Shown: one piece after another, positions 24,650 to 33,042 of the stretch
Layout: every line of letters starts with the position of its first letter
Numbering within the stretch: position 1 is the first letter of the stretch
DNA from: Oscillospiraceae bacterium
GTDB taxonomy: Bacteria > Bacillota > Clostridia > Oscillospirales > Oscillospiraceae
DNA: 64,000 nucleotides
Reading direction: 5' to 3'
Assembly: GCA_017458065.1 (NCBI GenBank)
Contig: JAFTGD010000026.1
Coordinates: forward strand, 1 to 64,000
The notes under the pieces: model-generated
Seen by the model: only the letters and a program-made list of their open reading frames with translations
Database searches by the model: none
Told to the model about the DNA's origin: nothing
Translations under genes and position numbers: made by a program

Positions 24650-25393
24650 TTACCTCCAGTTTTTTAATAAATTAAGCCGTTCCCTGAGGGAATCGGCCAG
24701 AATACGATTGTCTTCAGCCATGGGCTGAATCGTGCATTTTGCCGTGATTTTCTCACGGAGAGAGTTCACAATTTTGGCTTCCGAATAGGCCATGGCTACA
24801 GTAGCTTCGTCATCGGGCCCATATGAGGATTCACGTTCCAGAATCCCGTCCGCAAAGCCAAGCTCTACAGCCTTTTTCGCGTTCATCCAAGTCTCCGCAT
24901 CCATAAGCTTTGAGATTTTGTCACGGGGCAGACTGGTCTTGATCTCATAGGCGTTGATAATTGACTCCTTGACCTCGTTCAGCATGGAGATGGTTTTCTT
25001 CATCTCGTCCGCATCCCCAAACGCGACAGTCGCGGGGTTGTGCACCATGATCATCCCAACCGGACTGATCAGGACTTTGTCCCCCGCGGACGCGATTACG
25101 GAAGCTGCCGATGCTGCGATGCCATCTATAATGACGGTGACTCCGCCTCTGTAGTCCATCAGCATGTTGTAGATCTGCGCCGCTGCGATGCAATCTCCGC
25201 CGGGGCTGTTGATCCACACCGTGATCGGGCCGTCTCCGGACATTAGTTCGTCTTTGAACATCGCTGGTGTAACATCGTCATCAAACCAGCTTTCTTCCGC
25301 TATTGTTCCGTTGAGCACCAGAATCCTTTCCGTTACCGGATCCTGATTCTGATCCGTCACTGCCGGTTTCTTCCAGTTCCAGAACTTCTTCAT
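24650..25393 (-). CDS. ClpP-like head maturation protease (247 aa)
   Basis: A serine protease of the ClpP/S14 fold used by phages to process the capsid during head assembly. Residues about 65-80 hold the oxyanion strand (VWINSPGGDCIAAAQIYN). The catalytic Ser is in DGIAASAASVIASAG and the catalytic His in MIMVHNPATVAFG. I chose the ATG at 25393, which has AAGGAGG upstream. It overlaps the portal gene end by 113 nt in another frame, which is common in this operon type. Confidence 0.93.
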   Translation of the reverse strand: MKKFWNWKKPAVTDQNQDPVTERILVLNGTIAEESWFDDDVTPAMFKDELMSGDGPITVWINSPGGDCIAAAQIYNMLMDYRGGVTVIIDGIAASAASVIASAGDKVLISPVGMIMVHNPATVAFGDADEMKKTISMLNEVKESIINAYEIKTSLPRDKISKLMDAETWMNAKKAVELGFADGILERESSYGPDDEATVAMAYSEAKIVNSLREKITAKCTIQPMAEDNRILADSLRERLNLLKNWR

Positions 25394-26639
25394 CAGATTT
25401 TTCCTCCTTCCCTTCGTTGTATGCGGTGCCCGCGTCAATGAGGGGCACCATATTTCCATTGACCAGATACAGGTCCCCGCCTTCCTCCGCGGGGATCAAG
25501 TCAAGATTCTCAAGGGCGCGGATATCGTTCGCCGACATCCAGCCGTTGTTTCGCGCAATGGCGTAACCGTCCATGCGGGACTTATAGTCTCCGCGCAGAA
25601 GACCGTCGACATTGAACTTCACGGTGTACTGCTTCTTCTCTTCCTGCGTCAGCAGCGTCCGCCGGATCGCCTGTTCCCAGCGGCAGACCCATGGATCCAG
25701 CGTGTACTTCACAAACTCCAGCGACTGCTGCTCAATGTTGTTGAAGCTGCTCTTTTCCAGGTCTCCGATCATATGCGGAGGGATGCGGAAGATCCTCGCG
25801 ATCTCATCTACTTGGAACTTGCGCGTTTCCAGGAACTGGGCCTGCTCCGGAGAGATGCTGATCGGGGTATACTTCATACCTTCCTCTAAAACGGCGATTT
25901 TGTTGGCGTTCTGGGAACCTCCATAGGTTTCATGCCAGCTTGCCCTGAGCTTGTCCGGGTTTTTCAATGTTCCGGGATGTTCGAGGACGCCCGCAGGCTG
26001 AGCGCCGTTGGCAAAGAACTTGCTGCCATACTCCTCGGCGGAAATGGCAAGGCCAATCGCGTTCTTTGTCATGGCGATCGGCGACTTGCCGACCAGCCCG
26101 TCATAGCCCAGACCGAAAATATGAAGCACACTCGACGGCTCCAGAATCACTCTTTCATCTTTATTGATCGGAGCGTCATCGGGAGACACACGGTACTCGT
26201 AATAAAGACGTCCGTGTTCATCCCGGTCGACGGTCATACGGTCTGGCATGAGCGGATACAACGCAACGACCTCACCCTTTCCGTTTCGGATGACCTGTGC
26301 GTATGCGTTACCCCACAGGAGCAGATGCGTCATCATCACCTCTCGGAACGTAAAGGAACTCATCTCTGGATTTGGCTCATCATGCAGCAGAAAGTACAGC
26401 GGATGATCCGTCGCTTTTTCAGAGCGGTTGTCGCTTACGCGATAGACATGGATCGGCAGGCTGGCGATTGCTTCCGCGATAATGCGGACGCAGCAGTAGA
26501 CCGCCGTGATCTGCATGGCGGAGCGTTCGTTGACACGCTTACCGCTTGCTGAGGTGCCAAAGAAGAAGCTGTATGCCGATCCCGGCGTACTGTTTTTGGG
26601 AGTGTCCCTTGAGCGGAACAGACCAGAAAGTTTACTCAT
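25281..26639 (-). CDS. Portal protein, HK97 type (452 aa)
   Basis: It forms the dodecameric portal through which DNA enters the head. Characteristic stretches are ITAVYCCVRIIAEAIASLPIHVY, LLLWGNAYAQVIRNGKGEV, KSPIAMTKNAIGLAISAEEYGSKFFANGA, and FRIPPHMIGDLEKSSFNNIEQQSLEFV. The C-terminus is acidic and Gly/Ser-rich (residues about 410-452), probably disordered, and is encoded in the region overlapping the protease gene. The length is normal. Confidence 0.95.
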   Translation of the reverse strand: MSKLSGLFRSRDTPKNSTPGSAYSFFFGTSASGKRVNERSAMQITAVYCCVRIIAEAIASLPIHVYRVSDNRSEKATDHPLYFLLHDEPNPEMSSFTFREVMMTHLLLWGNAYAQVIRNGKGEVVALYPLMPDRMTVDRDEHGRLYYEYRVSPDDAPINKDERVILEPSSVLHIFGLGYDGLVGKSPIAMTKNAIGLAISAEEYGSKFFANGAQPAGVLEHPGTLKNPDKLRASWHETYGGSQNANKIAVLEEGMKYTPISISPEQAQFLETRKFQVDEIARIFRIPPHMIGDLEKSSFNNIEQQSLEFVKYTLDPWVCRWEQAIRRTLLTQEEKKQYTVKFNVDGLLRGDYKSRMDGYAIARNNGWMSANDIRALENLDLIPAEEGGDLYLVNGNMVPLIDAGTAYNEGKEEKSDEEVLELEETGSDGSESGSGNGKDSGAQRNNSGRKLV

Positions 26640-26647
26640 GTTGCCTC

Positions 26648-29278
26648 CTATTCAAAAACAAGCAGACCGCGTGCATCATATACGCTGTCGCTTGTGTCGT
26701 TACCGCATCGGATCGCCCGGGCAAGCCCCATGATCAGCGCGACCGCGCCGTCGATCTTCTCGGTGCTTTTTTCCTTATCCGGCTTAATATTTCCGGCGGG
26801 ATCCATGCGGATATAAATGTTGTCCATCATCCAGCGCAGAACCGGCTGTCCGCCATGGGCGATCTTCTGCTCCAGCGTCAGGCGCATAAGGTCTTTTGTC
26901 GGATTGGACATGGAAGAGAAGCCCTGCCCGAAATCGACCATGGTGAAGCCCTCGTCCTCCAGGCGCTGCACCAGCGCCGAGGCATTCCAGCGGTCATAGG
27001 CTATTTCCCGAATGTTGTATTTCAGGCCGAGATTCTCAATAAACTGCTCGATATAGCCATAATGAACGACATTGCCCTCCGTGGTCATGATATGACCCTG
27101 TCTTTCCCATACGTCATAAGGCACATGATCTCGGCGGACCCGCAGATCCAGCGTCTCTTCCGGAAGCCAGAAGAAAGGGAGTATCTGATACCTGTCTTCA
27201 TCATCGGTCGGTGGAAACACCAGAACGAGCGCCGTGATGTCCGTCGTGGATGAGAGATCAAGCCCGGCGTAGCAGACGCGGCCTTCCAGGTCTTCCGGAT
27301 TGACCGGAAACGCGCAGGCGTCCCATTTATGCATTGGCATCCAGCGGACTGCCTGCTTCACCCATTGGTTCAGACGCAGCTGGCGGAAGGCATTTTCCTC
27401 ACCGGGATTCTGCTTCGCCGATTCGCACGCAGCCGCCACCTTGTCGATCCCAACCGTGATACCGAGGGACGGATTCGCTTTTGCCCACACTTTTGGGTCC
27501 GTCCAGTCTTCTGACTCGTCCGCGCCGTAAATGACAGAATAGAAGGTCGGATCGATCTTCCTCCCGGCCTGGATATCCAGCGCCTTCTGATGCACCTCAT
27601 AACAGATGCTGTTGGTGTCATTGCCGGCGGTCGTAATCAGGAAGTAGAGCGGTTGCATGCGAGCATCGCCGGAGCCTTGCAGCATGACATCAAACAGCTT
27701 CCTGGTCGGCTGCGTATGGAGCTCGTCAAAGATGACGCCGTGTGTATTGAAGCCATGCTTGTTCGCCACATCGGCGGAGAGCACCTGATAGAAGCTGTTG
27801 GTCGGCAGATAGATCAGTTTCTTCTGGGAGTCCAGAATCTTCACGCGTTTTGACAGTGCCGGAGAAAACCGGATCATGTCCTCTGCCACATCAAAGACGA
27901 TCTTCGCCTGATTTCGGTCTGCCGCGCAGCCATATACCTCAGCGCGTTCCTCTCCGTCGGCACAGAGCAGATACAGCGCGACCGCCGCGGCCAGTTCCGA
28001 ATTGTGCGTCGGTACCATGGACCTGCCTGCCAAATAGCAGTGGCTCCCGCTGTCGACCTGAATACATTGCATCGGCACCTTTTCTGTCAGTGGCTCAATG
28101 GACTGCAGGTAATGAAAGCAGGATCGCGTTTGCTTTTTCCTGCTCTTGTTATGCAGGGTTTTTCGAGCCAGCCTTGCGGTCGGCTGATCATCGAAGGTTG
28201 TAAACCGGATTGTATACAGGGTTTCCCCGGTTGGAATCCCATAGCGGGTAGATGCGGACAGTGTCATGGTGTTTTTGATACCGAGACTCCACAGCAGTTC
28301 CCGGACAGACTCCGCAAGCTGGCGGATTGTGCTGACATAGATGCTCTGGGACCGCACCGCCGAAATGCAGCCATCCGAATCCATCAGGCCCTGGAGCAAA
28401 GCCCATCTCTGCTGTTCAGACGCTCTTAGGTATTCCGGGAGAATTACCTTCTCGCGAAAGCTCTTCACAAGAATGGGTTTCAGTTCCTTATAGACCAGAA
28501 TGTAACTGCCTCCGCATGCCTGCGGATAGCATTTGTGCAACCGATACGGAACGTATGATTTCAGCCAGGGAACATCCTCATCCCGCACCGTCAGCTCCGG
28601 CTTTGTGGAGTTCCCGTTTCCGAGCCAGTAGCCGTAGGTGTACGGATCCAGCGGAAGCTCAGCAAATTCTGTCTGGAGCGGCTTTGCGACAGGAATCCGA
28701 ACTACAGACCGGGTGCGGTCTTTCACACGGTTCTTTATCTTCTGTTTCTCTGTCGCTGCGTATATCTCTTCCGTTGACATGATCTTATGCTGCGGGCTTC
28801 TCACGATATTGTCCACGTCCCACAGGTGTCTGGCTCCGGCAACGATGGAACTGCCGTCCCGGAAGGTCAGCCGGTATGCCTGTTCGGTGTCGTCGACTTC
28901 GGACTTGGCAACAACATGACAGGGACTGCCGTTTTCGTCGAACACGGTATCTCCAACCTTGAGATCACCCATGGAAGTGAAACCGTCCGGTGTCGGGATC
29001 GGAGTATCAAGCGCCAGCTGTTTCCCCATTTTTTTCGGAATCTCGACATAACAGGTGTTAAACTGGCGGTATCCGTTTGGTTTCAAAACGCCAAACACAT
29101 CCCGGATAATTCTCTCCTGCCAGTCGATCAGCTCGAATTTTTTCCCTGCCCAGGTTCCCTTCGTATGGCACAGCTGTTCAATAAAGGCCACCGCGAAGTC
29201 AGCGGCAGCCTTGTCGTAATGGGAGTCCTCCGCCATAAAGCGGGTAGGCACGTAATTCTTCAGTTTTCGCATTGCCAA
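26648..29278 (-). CDS. Terminase large subunit with intein (876 aa precursor, about 536 aa spliced)
   Basis: This is the ATP-driven DNA packaging motor and nuclease. The N-extein ends IPKKMGK and the C-extein begins SELAAAVALYLLC. Rejoined, they give a terminase Walker A (KKMGKSE), which the 340-residue intein splits. Walker B is VIFDELHTQP, with the coupling motif LITTAGND. The C-terminal nuclease has the acidic cluster CYAGLDLSSTTD and ... KSTEKIDGAVALIMGLARA. I start at a TTG (29278), 9 nt after AAGGAGG. The ATG at 29272 is the alternative. It lies directly upstream of portal and far from its small subunit, with the methylation genes in between. Confidence 0.93.
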   Translation of the reverse strand: MAMRKLKNYVPTRFMAEDSHYDKAAADFAVAFIEQLCHTKGTWAGKKFELIDWQERIIRDVFGVLKPNGYRQFNTCYVEIPKKMGKQLALDTPIPTPDGFTSMGDLKVGDTVFDENGSPCHVVAKSEVDDTEQAYRLTFRDGSSIVAGARHLWDVDNIVRSPQHKIMSTEEIYAATEKQKIKNRVKDRTRSVVRIPVAKPLQTEFAELPLDPYTYGYWLGNGNSTKPELTVRDEDVPWLKSYVPYRLHKCYPQACGGSYILVYKELKPILVKSFREKVILPEYLRASEQQRWALLQGLMDSDGCISAVRSQSIYVSTIRQLAESVRELLWSLGIKNTMTLSASTRYGIPTGETLYTIRFTTFDDQPTARLARKTLHNKSRKKQTRSCFHYLQSIEPLTEKVPMQCIQVDSGSHCYLAGRSMVPTHNSELAAAVALYLLCADGEERAEVYGCAADRNQAKIVFDVAEDMIRFSPALSKRVKILDSQKKLIYLPTNSFYQVLSADVANKHGFNTHGVIFDELHTQPTRKLFDVMLQGSGDARMQPLYFLITTAGNDTNSICYEVHQKALDIQAGRKIDPTFYSVIYGADESEDWTDPKVWAKANPSLGITVGIDKVAAACESAKQNPGEENAFRQLRLNQWVKQAVRWMPMHKWDACAFPVNPEDLEGRVCYAGLDLSSTTDITALVLVFPPTDDEDRYQILPFFWLPEETLDLRVRRDHVPYDVWERQGHIMTTEGNVVHYGYIEQFIENLGLKYNIREIAYDRWNASALVQRLEDEGFTMVDFGQGFSSMSNPTKDLMRLTLEQKIAHGGQPVLRWMMDNIYIRMDPAGNIKPDKEKSTEKIDGAVALIMGLARAIRCGNDTSDSVYDARGLLVFE
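28001..29020 (-). other. Intein in the terminase Walker A, class 3-like (340 aa)
   Basis: The intein begins QLALDTPIPTPDGFTSMGDLKVGD and ends SMVPTHN before Ser of the C-extein. The usual Cys1 or Ser1 is a Gln. The three class 3 marker residues are present: Trp67 (HLW), Cys319 (VPMQCIQVD, block F position 4) and Thr338 (PTHN). A LAGLIDADG-type homing endonuclease is embedded (about 125-290) with motifs TYGYWLGNGN and LLQGLMDSDG. The first has Asn where the catalytic acid is expected, so nuclease activity may be lost. Confidence 0.88.
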
Positions 29279-29384
29279 TGGCTTCAGCCTCCTTTCGGGC
29301 ATAAGAAATGCAGGCCTTTCGGTCTGCTCCACTACGAGGCACAGCCCCGCAGGGCTGGCTCTCGGCTATTCTCTTGTTTCCGGC

Positions 29385-29591
29385 TTAACCCTTGCCGGTG
29401 TGGCTCTCTACTGTCTTCGCTCTTTCAAGCGCCTGGTTCAGGAGTCCGTTGATCTCCTTCATCAGTTCCATGTCGTCCGGCTCGGCTCCGACCGGGTCGT
29501 GCCGGATGGTCTCCAGCAGGCTCATGAGTTCCGCCGCTTTGTATGCGGCATCGTCGGTCAGGGTGTAGACTCTTTCTTCCGTCCGGTTCAT
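29385..29591 (-). CDS. Small phage protein, unknown (68 aa)
   Basis: An acidic, mainly helical protein (EERVYTLTDDAAYKAAELMSLLETI) with no family I recognise. It starts 2 nt after the stop of the gene at 29594-29812, so the two are an operon. Both lie between the large terminase and the DUF4314-like genes, a place where Firmicutes phages carry small accessory genes. Confidence 0.65.
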   Translation of the reverse strand: MNRTEERVYTLTDDAAYKAAELMSLLETIRHDPVGAEPDDMELMKEINGLLNQALERAKTVESHTGKG

Positions 29592-29593
29592 GT

Positions 29594-29812
29594 TCAGGCC
29601 TCCTCGTTCTTCGCAAAGCGGAGGATGTTGTTCAGCTCGCCCCGGATGTAGTCGAGCTCTGCGGCGTCGGCGTAGTTGATGCTGTCCGGGTCCTTGCCGA
29701 AATGATCCTCGGCGAGGTCGGTGAGCTCCTGCAGCGTCTCAAGGATCTGGCTCTGGTAGCTCATGAACATTCTCAGGGCCGCTTCGTGTCTGTCGTTGGC
29801 GGTTTTCTTCAT
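29594..29812 (-). CDS. Small phage protein, unknown (72 aa)
   Basis: A helical, acidic protein (HEAALRMFMSYQSQILETLQELTDLAEDHFG). The ATG at 29812 has AGGAGG about 9 nt upstream and is preceded by the repeated leader element (copy B). First gene of a short operon with 29385-29591. No known family is visible. Confidence 0.68.
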   Translation of the reverse strand: MKKTANDRHEAALRMFMSYQSQILETLQELTDLAEDHFGKDPDSINYADAAELDYIRGELNNILRFAKNEEA

Positions 29813-29840
29813 TTTCGGTTCCTCCTGTGTGGTTGTTTTC

Positions 29841-29929
29841 CCTTTCGGTGGTTACATATTCGCTCTAAAACCGCTAAAAAGCAAGCTATTTAGCAGTCAT
29901 AAAGTACACAAAGATGATCGCCGAAAACT
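29841..29929 (-). promoter_or_regulatory. Repeated leader element, copy B
   Basis: On the minus strand: AGTTTTCGG, then CTTTGTG, TTTATGACT, a hairpin GCTAAA / TTTAGC, and AGAGCGAATATG followed by AC...GAAAGGG. It ends 29 nt before the ATG at 29812. Matches copy C at both ends and copy A in the centre. The remaining 29930-29983 stretch shows nothing further. Confidence 0.6.
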
Positions 29930-29983
29930 GTGTAGATTGTACGACCAAAAGAGTCTCCCGGCTCTGATGGTCACCCTTCCGGA

Positions 29984-30160
29984 TTAGGTTTCTCCGGTCA
30001 GGATGAAGTGAACATACTCGGCGCGACTGTCTTCCAGGTAGTCGACAAGCTCATAAAGATCCATGTCAAAGGCGATGCGCTGCACCATACGGATGTCGAA
30101 CATGTTCGTCAGGCCTGTGTCCCGGACGGTGAGGATCTGATCGCGGATCGTATCAGTCAT
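29984..30160 (-). CDS. Small phage protein, DUF5049-like (58 aa)
   Basis: The frame reads MTDTIRDQILTVRDTGLTNMF, then DIRMVQRIAFDMDLYELVDYLED and ends EYVHFILTGET. This pattern (IRDQIL..RDTG.TNMFD...VQ.IA) fits the short DUF5049 phage family. Its start overlaps the end of the DUF4314 gene by 8 nt, so it is the last gene of that operon. Function unknown. Confidence 0.72.
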   Translation of the reverse strand: MTDTIRDQILTVRDTGLTNMFDIRMVQRIAFDMDLYELVDYLEDSRAEYVHFILTGET

Positions 30161-30386
30161 CCGGCGTCACCGCCTTCCGCACCTGATCGACCTGCCAGAT
30201 CACGTTCAAGCCGCTGCCGTTGTCCCAGCGCATGATCAGGCTTCCGGTGTCGTCCACACCGAGGACGGTTCCGAGGGTGCCTGGAGGCGGGGCCTGCACA
30301 TCGTCCATACGGAGAAGTTCCAAACGGGTGCCTGCGGGGTAGGTCTCCCGCAGGCGTTTGAGCTGTTCCGGTCTGATCAGGTTCAT
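30153..30386 (-). CDS. DUF4314 protein (77 aa)
   Basis: The sequence GTRLELLRMDDVQAPPPGTLGTVLGVDDTGSLIMRWDNGSGL is a clear match to the small beta-barrel DUF4314 family of phages and mobile elements. Function is unknown. A role in binding nucleic acid or protein partners is only a guess from the fold. It overlaps both neighbours by a few bases (operon). Confidence 0.88.
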   Translation of the reverse strand: MNLIRPEQLKRLRETYPAGTRLELLRMDDVQAPPPGTLGTVLGVDDTGSLIMRWDNGSGLNVIWQVDQVRKAVTPDD

Positions 30387-31165
30387 GCCTCCGCGACCTC
30401 CCCGGTCTCAGCTTTGACTTCAGCCCGCTTGGCTTTCTGCTTTGCGGAGAACTCGTCCGCCGCCGCTCTGGTCGGGAATGCCGCCGAGCCGCTGAGGTTC
30501 TTCATCAGGGTGTTCCGTACCTGCTTGTACTCGCTGCCGATGAAGCCGAGGCTCAGGAGGAAGACCCTGAAGGCGAATTTCTCGCTCTCGACCTCGCGCT
30601 CCTTGGCGTTCACGCGGATGCTCTCCTTTGCCTTGGCGCAAAGGGCCGCGATGAATGCCATGTAAGCCTGCGTCTCTTCCGGACTGGGAAGGCGTCCCCA
30701 CCAGGGGAATTCGACCTTGTCGTCGCCCAGGTGGATCGTGAGGCAGGCTGCTCCGACGCTCTTTTTGATCAGGCTGGCCTTACTGTCCACCAGCTTCGTC
30801 AGCCGGTCAAGGCTGTCCGGGTTGAAGCCGTCCAGCGGCATGCTGATCGTCAGGCCGTCCATCTCCTCGCGGGTCAGGTCTTCGCCTGTATAAGGCTCGG
30901 TCTCCGGCTCTTCGGTGAAGCTGATCTCTTCCTCAGCGTCGAATCCGGCCTCGGCAAGGGCGTCGGCCAGACGCCTGATCGTCTCGTTGCCGGTGTTTTC
31001 GTCCCACTCCAGCGCGCCCTCTTTGGTTACCTTCACACCGTTGATGATGTAGGCGCATTCGGGCATCCGGGTGTAGGCAGGTCTGGCGTCGAGCTCTTTG
31101 CTGATGATGGCGACCATGCGCTGGCGGTCGCTTCCGGTGACGTTGTAATTGATCTGGTTTTTCAT
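30383..31165 (-). CDS. Conserved phage protein of unknown function (260 aa)
   Basis: The N-terminus (NYNVTGSDRQRMVAIISKELDARPAY) and an internal stretch (LDSLTISMPLDGF-like; LVDSKASLIKKSVGAACLTIHLGDDKVEFPWWGR) are common in Firmicutes prophages, where such genes are often named 'virulence-related' without evidence. The C-terminus is Lys/Ala/Glu-rich (KQKAKRAEVKAETGE). I assign no function. The gene is preceded by the leader element copy C and begins the operon that runs into the DUF4314 and DUF5049-like genes. Confidence 0.75.
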   Translation of the reverse strand: MKNQINYNVTGSDRQRMVAIISKELDARPAYTRMPECAYIINGVKVTKEGALEWDENTGNETIRRLADALAEAGFDAEEEISFTEEPETEPYTGEDLTREEMDGLTISMPLDGFNPDSLDRLTKLVDSKASLIKKSVGAACLTIHLGDDKVEFPWWGRLPSPEETQAYMAFIAALCAKAKESIRVNAKEREVESEKFAFRVFLLSLGFIGSEYKQVRNTLMKNLSGSAAFPTRAAADEFSAKQKAKRAEVKAETGEVAEA

Positions 31166-31206
31166 GGTGAATCCTCCGAAAATGTAGTGTCTGCCGGGCT
31201 TTTCTT

Positions 31207-31285
31207 CCCTTCAGCGTGTCCATATTCGCTCTGTTTCAGACATTTATCAAGTCATCTGAACCACCAAAGACGAGGCCCGAAAACT
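31207..31285 (-). promoter_or_regulatory. Repeated leader element, copy C
   Basis: On the minus strand: AGTTTTCGGGC, TCTTTGGTG, a stretch with CAGA...TCTG able to pair, then AGAGCGAATATGGACAC and GAAGGG. It ends 42 nt before the ATG at 31165. The 12-nt AGAGCGAATATG is identical to copy B. Confidence 0.6.
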
Positions 31286-31290
31286 GTCGA

Positions 31291-33042
31291 TTACTGACAA
31301 TCCTTACTGGCCGCCCACAGGATGCCGGACAGCACGAAATATACGATATTGACCGTCAGGGAGTTGCCCCAGAGCTTGTACTCAGCGGCGTCGGTGCAGG
31401 GGCTTGCCAGCCATTTGCGTACCTGCTTCTCGGTTTTGAGCTTTTTGCCCGGCGAAGATACCTGCGTCCACTCATCCCAGACCTGTTTCCAGAACGAGAC
31501 TTCCTCATCGGTCGGATCAGGGACAGTGAGATCAAAGCACCACCAGTCCGGGAACCCCTGCAGCCTCGCGCATTCGACCGGAGTCAGGCGGCGTACTATA
31601 TAATCTATGCCGTCCGGCTCGTTCACGATCTGTGGGTCTTTGAAGTCCCTCGCCATCAGCGGCTGCGCCGTTTCCTCAGATACCGTCATGTAGTTGCCGA
31701 CGGTCGCGGCATAGATCGGCTCCGGGGATACAACGCAGATTCCACCTTGCGCGCAGGACGGTTCTCCGCCTTTCTGGTCAAGGGTTCTGCTGGTCTTCGC
31801 CTCATAGAATCCCGCGTGAGGATTGTCTGATAGCATGCCGTATGACGATTTGCTCGACACACCGAAAGCCCGGACGGCGACCGCGCCGGGTCCCTGGGCG
31901 TTCATGGTAGGCGCGACTTCCTCGTTGATGGCAAAGTTGAAGTTTCCCGCCGCGCCGGCGTTGAAGGCTTCTCTTCCGATGCCGTAGCTCACAGGCTCCG
32001 CCACCAGAGGGACGTTGTTCCCTCCAGTCCCGGCTCGCCGGCAAATCGTCTGGCAGACTCCATCTTCACTGATTTTCAGCCTGGAGTCGGTCGGATTGTG
32101 CTCGACCGCAAGCGCGGCGGGGACGGTTCCGGCCCGGAGCGTCGGAGACTTTTCTTCTTCATACCCGATGCTTCTTGCCTTGGCACTGTGTTCGGTACAG
32201 AAGCCCGCGGACTGCAGCACAGCCGGATGATGTCCGTGATCCTGAGCGACCAGGGTACCGGTCTGTTCTTCCGTGATGGAGAGGCCGCTGCTGCCCTGAG
32301 GATTCACGCAGATCCGGCCTTCGCCTGTCTCTCCAGTGCTCTCCTCAGAACATCGGGCAGCTCTTTGCCACGCTCGGATGCCCTGCGCAGAATACCCTGA
32401 CAGGCCTTCGGACTTAAACAGTACTTCGCCGGCGCTCTCACCATCAAAATCCGCGACAAGGTAGATTCTTGCGCGACGCTGGGGGACGCCCCAGTATTGT
32501 GAGTCAAAAGTTCGATAAGCCACGCTCCATCCCGTTCCCAGATACACGTCCGCTTTTGGCCATCCGCGGCCTTGAGGCGGAGGCACCTGTACCCATTCTT
32601 CTTTAACTCCGATAACTGCTTCGAGGACAGCCCGGAAATCGTCTCCGCTATTGGAGGAGAAAGCGCCCGGGACATTCTCCCAGACACAGTATCTTGGATA
32701 TGCTCCATTGGTAGCATCCCTCATTTCCTTTATGATACGAATTGCCTGAAAGAACAGGCTCGACCGTTCGCCGTCATGAAGCCCGGCGCGCTTGCCCGCG
32801 ACCGAGAGGTCCTGGCACGGACTGCCGAAAGTGATGATATCCACGGGCTCCAGTTCCGCGCCGGAGAGCCGGGATACATCCCCATAGTGTTTCACCGACG
32901 GCAGACGCTTGTGCGTGACCAGGATCGGGAACGGTTCAATCTCGGAACTCCAGACCGGAGTGATTCCCGCGAGGATGCCGCCCAGAGGGAAACCGCCCGC
33001 GCCGTCAAAGAGACTGCCGAGCGTCATCGCTTCATTCGGCAT
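31291..33042 (-). CDS. C5-cytosine DNA methyltransferase (583 aa)
   Basis: It adds a methyl group from SAM to cytosine C5. Motif I is GSLFDGAGGF and motif IV, with the catalytic Cys, is TFGSPCQDLSVAGKR. Motif VI is ENVPGAF and motif VIII QRRARIYLVADF. Motifs IX and X come after a long target region (about residues 215-480): TPVECARLQGFPDWW and GNSLTVNIVYFVLSGI. The unusually long target region suggests several recognition modules. The start overlaps the upstream methyltransferase by 11 nt. It probably protects phage DNA, because no matching nuclease lies beside it. Confidence 0.93.
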   Translation of the reverse strand: MPNEAMTLGSLFDGAGGFPLGGILAGITPVWSSEIEPFPILVTHKRLPSVKHYGDVSRLSGAELEPVDIITFGSPCQDLSVAGKRAGLHDGERSSLFFQAIRIIKEMRDATNGAYPRYCVWENVPGAFSSNSGDDFRAVLEAVIGVKEEWVQVPPPQGRGWPKADVYLGTGWSVAYRTFDSQYWGVPQRRARIYLVADFDGESAGEVLFKSEGLSGYSAQGIRAWQRAARCSEESTGETGEGRICVNPQGSSGLSITEEQTGTLVAQDHGHHPAVLQSAGFCTEHSAKARSIGYEEEKSPTLRAGTVPAALAVEHNPTDSRLKISEDGVCQTICRRAGTGGNNVPLVAEPVSYGIGREAFNAGAAGNFNFAINEEVAPTMNAQGPGAVAVRAFGVSSKSSYGMLSDNPHAGFYEAKTSRTLDQKGGEPSCAQGGICVVSPEPIYAATVGNYMTVSEETAQPLMARDFKDPQIVNEPDGIDYIVRRLTPVECARLQGFPDWWCFDLTVPDPTDEEVSFWKQVWDEWTQVSSPGKKLKTEKQVRKWLASPCTDAAEYKLWGNSLTVNIVYFVLSGILWAASKDCQ

